Shown here one piece after another: positions 60,367-64,000 of a stretch of DNA of 64,000 bases. Position numbers and translations under genes: made by a program. The notes under the pieces are model-generated. The model saw only the letters and a list, made by a program, of their open reading frames with translations. It made no database searches and was not told the origin of the DNA. Source of the stretch: Ruminococcus flavefaciens (GTDB lineage Bacteria; Bacillota; Clostridia; Oscillospirales; Ruminococcaceae); assembly GCA_002371825.1 (NCBI GenBank), contig DFHF01000037.1, positions 80,158 through 144,157 of the forward strand, given 5' to 3'. Every line of letters starts with the position of its first letter. Within the stretch, counting starts at the first letter, position 1.

Positions 60367-61458
60367 ATGAGGATCAAAAATATATTATTCGCTCTGACCG
60401 CTGCAGCTCTTGCAATACCTACAGTCTCCTGCGGAAACAGCGGCAGCTCCGGAAGCAGCAGCTCTGAAACCGAAACAGCTTCCGCCGCAGAGGATACATC
60501 AGCTGACGAAATGACAACTACCGGAGAAACGACTGATGAAGCTGCTGATGAGACCACTTCCAAAGCAGACTCAGAGGAAAGCACATACGACCTGAGCACC
60601 CTTACTGCCGGCGAAGAGCTTTCACCAGCAGTATGGAAGGTAACTGATCCTGCTACAGGCAATCATATATTCCTTATAGGAACTGTCCATATCACACCTC
60701 AGGGGAATATCGATTTTCCGGACTATGTCGAAGAAGCATACAACAGCTGTGACAGCATAGCTATAGAGTATGATACCCGTAAGCTTATGACAGATCTGAC
60801 TGCTGTACAGGAGTTTCTCTCCCAGCTGTTATACACCGATGGTACCACTATCAAGGATCACCTCTCACCGGAAGCATATGAGGCCGCTGTAGAGTCGATG
60901 AAGGAGCGTGGGACTTACTATCCTATGATCGAAAACTATCATGTAGGGTTCATTATCACTCAGACAGGCTCCGCCTCAATAACCGACATCAAGGGACTCA
61001 GCATTGAGGGTGTTGACTGGAAATTCGCTGAGAGAGCCGACAAGGACGGCAAGGAGATAATAAACATAGAGACTATTGATACACAGGCCGATGCTATTAC
61101 TGCCATGTCAGATGATTATGCAAGCTATATGATATTATCCAGCCGGGAACAGACAGCTTCTCAGGCGGCGGAGCAGTATGCTGATATATATAATTGCTGG
61201 GCCAGAGGCGATATCGACAGTATGATAGACGTAATGGAGCCTTCTGATGACCTCCCTGAAGAACTCCTTGATGACCATGCTGAATACCTCAGCATTATAG
61301 TCAATGAAAGGAACAAAGGCATGGCAGATGCCGCTGAATCATATATCAAAGACGGAAAGAACTGCTTCTTCATGGTGGGAGCGCTGCACTTCTCAGGTGA
61401 CAGGGGTGTAGACGATCTCCTTGAAGAAAAAGGCTTCACAGTCGAAAGAATAGACTGA
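60367..61458 (+). CDS. TraB/GumN-family lipoprotein
   Basis: The start is the ATG at 60367; another ATG three codons earlier is part of the ribosome site. The 363-residue protein has a lipoprotein signal ending IPTVSC, a long Ser/Thr/Glu spacer, and the TraB/GumN fold: IFLIGTVHITPQG near residue 100, SIAIEYDTRKL, IETIDTQADAI, and GALHFSGDRGVDDLLEEKGFTVER at the end. The GTxH and ALH motifs are the expected metal or active-site positions. Members have been proposed as metallopeptidases (TIKI) but bacterial roles are unclear. Confidence 0.88.
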   Translation: MRIKNILFALTAAALAIPTVSCGNSGSSGSSSSETETASAAEDTSADEMTTTGETTDEAADETTSKADSEESTYDLSTLTAGEELSPAVWKVTDPATGNHIFLIGTVHITPQGNIDFPDYVEEAYNSCDSIAIEYDTRKLMTDLTAVQEFLSQLLYTDGTTIKDHLSPEAYEAAVESMKERGTYYPMIENYHVGFIITQTGSASITDIKGLSIEGVDWKFAERADKDGKEIINIETIDTQADAITAMSDDYASYMILSSREQTASQAAEQYADIYNCWARGDIDSMIDVMEPSDDLPEELLDDHAEYLSIIVNERNKGMADAAESYIKDGKNCFFMVGALHFSGDRGVDDLLEEKGFTVERID

Positions 61459-61468
61459 TAAAAAACAT

Positions 61469-61507
61469 ATCCCCGGAACGGAATAATCTTCCGCTCCGGG
61501 GATCATT
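61469..61507 (+). terminator. Bidirectional terminator between convergent genes
   Basis: ATCCCCGGA-ACGGAA pairs with TTCCG-CTCCGGGGAT around TAATC; T runs lie on both outer sides (CATTTTATTT and, on the other strand, GTTTTTTATC). Confidence 0.85.
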
Positions 61508-62098
61508 TTATTTGTAATTACCGTCAAACATCTCTATAACAGCCAACGATATAGCCATTTCATTAGTCAGCTCCATGTCGCCGTCTGTTATGGACACAAT
61601 ACTGAAATCCTTTCTGTTATCAGCCATTTTAAAGACGATGACCAGCTTATTGCCGTCATTCTTTTTCTTGCCGGTATACTTTACCATATGGTCGCCGTCA
61701 TCTGTATACTGCTTCCATTCCGAATCGCTGCATATCTTGTCAAGCACCTCTCCCCACTTCTTGTCGCTGTAGCCGGGAGCATCGATACTGCCGTACTTCA
61801 CCTTTCTTATATCCGAATTATACCCTATTATCGCAGGGATAAGTATAAGCGCAAGTATTATCAAAGGAAGAAGTATGATCGCCACTATAAGAGCTTTATT
61901 TGTTTTCTTATATGACTTTTCCTGATATTCCACCGGCATGGGCATTGGCACAGGCTGTACAGGCTGCTGCTGCGCCTGAGGCTGTCCATTCTGAAACGGA
62001 TTCACTGCTCCTGTCGTTTCTGCTCCAAGGTCAGCACCGCAGTGATTACAAAATCTTACTCCGTTATTTACTTCCTGTCCGCAATATCTGCAAATCAT
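61508..62098 (-). CDS. Zinc-ribbon single-pass membrane protein
   Basis: This 196-residue protein has an N-terminal zinc ribbon (CRYCGQE, FCNHCGAD), a Pro/Gln-rich linker, one membrane helix (ALIVAIILLPLIILALILIPAII) and a C-terminal globular domain (KWGEVLDKICSDSEWKQY, LVIVFKMADNRKDFSIVSI). The neighbour at 62111-62860 has the same layout and similar C-terminal sequence, so the two are tandem duplicates. Proteins of this type are common in Ruminococcus and have no known function. Confidence 0.8.
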   Translation of the reverse strand: MICRYCGQEVNNGVRFCNHCGADLGAETTGAVNPFQNGQPQAQQQPVQPVPMPMPVEYQEKSYKKTNKALIVAIILLPLIILALILIPAIIGYNSDIRKVKYGSIDAPGYSDKKWGEVLDKICSDSEWKQYTDDGDHMVKYTGKKKNDGNKLVIVFKMADNRKDFSIVSITDGDMELTNEMAISLAVIEMFDGNYK

Positions 62099-62110
62099 AT
62101 CTGTTCCTCC

Positions 62111-62860
62111 TTAAAGTTTATTTTCAAATATATCTGTTATAATAAGATACATATCAATTGCACCGAGACCTTCTTCGTCGTCAGTATAGAGTTCATCGCC
62201 CTTGCGTATCTTCTCAACAGTAAAAGACTTTCTGTCCTTCATTTTGAAGGTTATCTCCAGCTTTTCACCGCTGCTCCTGATCTTGCCGTTGTAGGTCACA
62301 TATCTGCTGCCGCTTCTCCTGAAGGCCTTCCACTTTCCGTTCTTGCAGACCTTATCGAGAGCATCTCCCCATGTAGTATTAGGATAAAGCTGAGGATGTC
62401 CGTTCTTGACTTTGTTTACATCGGATGTAAAATGTACTAAAAGTGCTATCACAAGAGCACCGATAATAACTACTGTAAGGATAGTAGTTATGAGGTTCGT
62501 CTTTTTCTTTGGCATCTGCTCCATTGAGATAGGCCCTCTGTACTCCTGAGGCGGAACATACTGTGGCTGACGATAGTCCTGAGGCTGACCGTAGCCCTGT
62601 GACTGCCCGTACCCCTGAGATTGGCCATAGCCCTGTGACTGCCCGTAACCCTGAGACTGGCCATAGCCCTGAGACTGTCCGTAGCCCTGTGACTGTCCAT
62701 TGCTCTGAGGCTGACTGTAGCCCTGCTGGTCATTTACTGAGACCGGAACATCCTCCACCGGCAATTTCAGCGGGTGTACCCCATCCGATATATCCGATCC
62801 GCAGTGATTACAGAATTTTACTCCGTCTTTAACGTATCTGCCGCAATACCTGCATATCAT
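62111..62860 (-). CDS. Zinc-ribbon membrane protein with GQSQGY repeats
   Basis: This 249-residue paralogue of the downstream protein has a zinc ribbon (CRYCGRY, FCNHCGSD), six exact copies of GQSQGY and one variant at residues 55-96, one helix (LITTILTVVIIGALVIALLVHF) and a C-terminal domain (TWGDALDKVCKNGKWKAF, LEITFKMKDRKSFTVEKI). The repeat region is a low-complexity cytoplasmic linker. The two genes share the promoter at 62893-62921. Function unknown. Confidence 0.8.
   Translation of the reverse strand: MICRYCGRYVKDGVKFCNHCGSDISDGVHPLKLPVEDVPVSVNDQQGYSQPQSNGQSQGYGQSQGYGQSQGYGQSQGYGQSQGYGQSQGYGQPQDYRQPQYVPPQEYRGPISMEQMPKKKTNLITTILTVVIIGALVIALLVHFTSDVNKVKNGHPQLYPNTTWGDALDKVCKNGKWKAFRRSGSRYVTYNGKIRSSGEKLEITFKMKDRKSFTVEKIRKGDELYTDDEEGLGAIDMYLIITDIFENKL
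62573..62698 (-). repeat. 18-bp tandem repeat encoding GQSQGY
   Basis: Seven units of 18 bases, six exact at the protein level and one variant (GQPQDY). The bases vary at third positions (CCCTGTGACTGCCCGTA and CCCTGAGACTGGCCATA types alternate), which fits an older expansion. Copy number may vary between strains. Confidence 0.9.
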
Positions 62861-62892
62861 ATTGCTGCCCTCCTATATCATATGATGTAAAT

Positions 62893-62921
62893 ATTATACA
62901 ATAATTGTCAGATCAAGTCAA
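62893..62921 (-). promoter_or_regulatory. Promoter of the zinc-ribbon gene pair
   Basis: On the minus strand TTGACT and TATAAT are separated by 17 bases, about 33 bases before the ATG at 62860. Confidence 0.75.
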
Positions 62922-62929
62922 TGTTTATT

Positions 62930-64000
62930 TCACTGGTCAGAAGAATTTTTTCTGAACTCCATAAACTCCTCGTAAGTGCCCTGTCTGTCTATGCATCCAT
63001 CGGGAGTTATCTCGATTATGCGGTTAGCCGTAGTCTGGAGTATCTCGTGGTCGTGAGATGCAAGGAGAACTACTCCCTTGAAGTTTATAAGGCTGTTATT
63101 TACAGCAGTGATGCTTTCAAGGTCAAGGTGATTGGTGGGGCGGTCAAGCAGGAGAACATTCGAGCCAAAGAGCATCATGCGTGAGAACATACATCTCACC
63201 TTTTCTCCTCCTGAGAGAACATTGACAGGCTTGTATACATCGTCTCCGGAGAAGAGCATACGTCCCAGAAAACCTCTGAGATAGGTCTCTGTCTCGTCCT
63301 TTACGGAGTACTGTCTTATCCAGTCAAGGATAGAGAGCTCACAGCCGTTGAAATATTCACCATTGTCTACCGGCATATAGGATGTGGTAACAGAAACTCC
63401 CCACTTGAAGGAGCCCTCATCAGGCTGCTCCTCTTCCATAAGTATCTTGAAGAGCATTGTTATGGCCTGCTCACTCTCACCGATAAAGGCCACCTTGTCT
63501 GTGCGTCCAAGGGTAAAGCTTACGTTGTTGAGGAGCTTTACACCGTCAACTGTCTTTGAGATACCGTCCACCTGAAGGATATCCTTACCCAGCTCTCTGT
63601 CCATATCGAAGCCTATGAACGGATAGCGCCTGCTGGAAGCCGGAAGCTCCTCGACGGTAAGCTTTTCAATAAGCTTGCGGCGTGAGGTAGCCTGGTTGGA
63701 CTTGGATTTATTCGCTGAGAATCTTGCGATAAAGTCTTTGAGTTCCTTTATCTTCTCCTCATTCTTCTTGTTCTGCTGCTTTATCATTCGCTGTATGAGC
63801 TGGCTTGATTCGTACCAGAACTCATAGTTTCCGACATACATTTTTATCTTGTTGTAGTCGATATCTACAATGTGTGTGCAGACATTATTGAGGAAGTGTC
63901 TGTCATGAGATACAACGATAACTGTTCCGAAATACTCTGAAAGGAACTCCTCCAGCCATTTTACAGCATCTATATCAAGGTGGTTGGTAGGCTCGTCAAG
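62930..64000 (-). CDS. ABC-F ATPase (YkpA/YbiT type), N-terminal part outside window
   Basis: The frame continues past the right edge, so the N-terminal half is missing. The end of the first nucleotide domain is intact (LDEPTNHLDIDAVKWLEEF and VVSHDRHFLNNV at 63830-64000). The linker follows, then a second domain with LSGGEKVRCMFSRMML. Two changes stand out there: the Walker A is GESEQAITML (63452-63481), without the lysine, and Walker B is LLLDRPTNHLD (arginine at 63140-63142 instead of glutamate). ABC-F proteins act on ribosomes; the YkpA group has housekeeping roles and is not a resistance factor by itself. Confidence 0.88.
   Translation of the reverse strand, partial: LDEPTNHLDIDAVKWLEEFLSEYFGTVIVVSHDRHFLNNVCTHIVDIDYNKIKMYVGNYEFWYESSQLIQRMIKQQNKKNEEKIKELKDFIARFSANKSKSNQATSRRKLIEKLTVEELPASSRRYPFIGFDMDRELGKDILQVDGISKTVDGVKLLNNVSFTLGRTDKVAFIGESEQAITMLFKILMEEEQPDEGSFKWGVSVTTSYMPVDNGEYFNGCELSILDWIRQYSVKDETETYLRGFLGRMLFSGDDVYKPVNVLSGGEKVRCMFSRMMLFGSNVLLLDRPTNHLDLESITAVNNSLINFKGVVLLASHDHEILQTTANRIIEITPDGCIDRQGTYEEFMEFRKNSSDQ

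Noticed and set aside
62573..62698. Short regular repeats that could suggest a CRISPR array
   Set aside because: The units are contiguous 18-base coding repeats without spacers, in frame with a zinc-ribbon protein.

Overview
The window looks like a chromosomal segment of a Ruminococcus-type anaerobe (Oscillospiraceae, Clostridia). Evidence: a CBM35-GH26 mannanase ending in a type I dockerin (a cellulosome subunit), a dcw cell-wall cluster with DNPR-type MurE, an IreB homologue, a SpoIID-like protein, tandem class B sortases, pyruvate formate-lyase genes, and clostridial promoters with 17-bp spacers in front of many transcription units.

Layout. Positions 1-5440 are accessory DNA: the tail of a TnpV-like transposon gene, a NERD-domain superfamily 1 helicase coupled to the C-terminal part of a RecQ-like helicase, and a chimeric ORF joining a broken histidine kinase to the last third of a P-type ATPase. 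At 5449-5502 lies the 3' part of a tRNA-Leu (from the anticodon to CCA) without its 5' half. This is what the distal attachment site of an integrated element looks like, so the left 5.4 kb is probably the decayed end of an island. Positions 5884-11166 hold the secreted mannanase and a pyruvate formate-lyase locus split into three ORFs. Positions 11167-23431 hold an orphan peptide-binding lipoprotein, an M15 peptidase, two AraC regulators (one lies further on), DUF1540, IreB, PdaA-like deacetylase, PnuC, an SOS-type Y-family polymerase/YolD pair and an ABC exporter. Positions 23432-33556 are a long minus-strand run of housekeeping genes: sirtuin, YjbQ, endonuclease III, AraC, 3-methyladenine glycosylase, RqcH, RlmA, a TrmK-Nif3 fusion, small redox and zinc proteins, and a SigH-like sigma factor. 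Positions 33627-49100 are the division and wall cluster, transcribed on the minus strand as mraZ-rsmH-ftsL-pbp-murE-mraY-ftsW-murG-murA-ftsQ-ftsZ-divIVA-like. Positions 49385-64000 hold a rearranged SpoIID protein, two sortases, CinA, ThiI with its cysteine desulfurase, a PASTA-SH3 protein, a frameshifted polytopic membrane protein, a TraB/GumN lipoprotein, two paralogous zinc-ribbon membrane proteins and a partial ABC-F ATPase.

The most unusual system is the pyruvate formate-lyase locus. The catalytic core (with the Cys-Cys pair) stops before the glycyl-radical domain. That domain is a free-standing 79-residue protein with its own strong ribosome binding site. Between them lies a third, translationally coupled ORF of 71 residues that mimics the first part of the radical domain but has no radical glycine. 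Other points to check are a SpoIID-family protein whose motifs are in permuted order, a tRNA-like element overlapping the sigma-factor stop codon, a terminator-like leader hairpin before pnuC, an ABC-F protein with a degenerate second nucleotide site, and two homopolymer frameshifts that may be real or sequencing errors. All names rest on reading motifs in the sequence; no database search was run.
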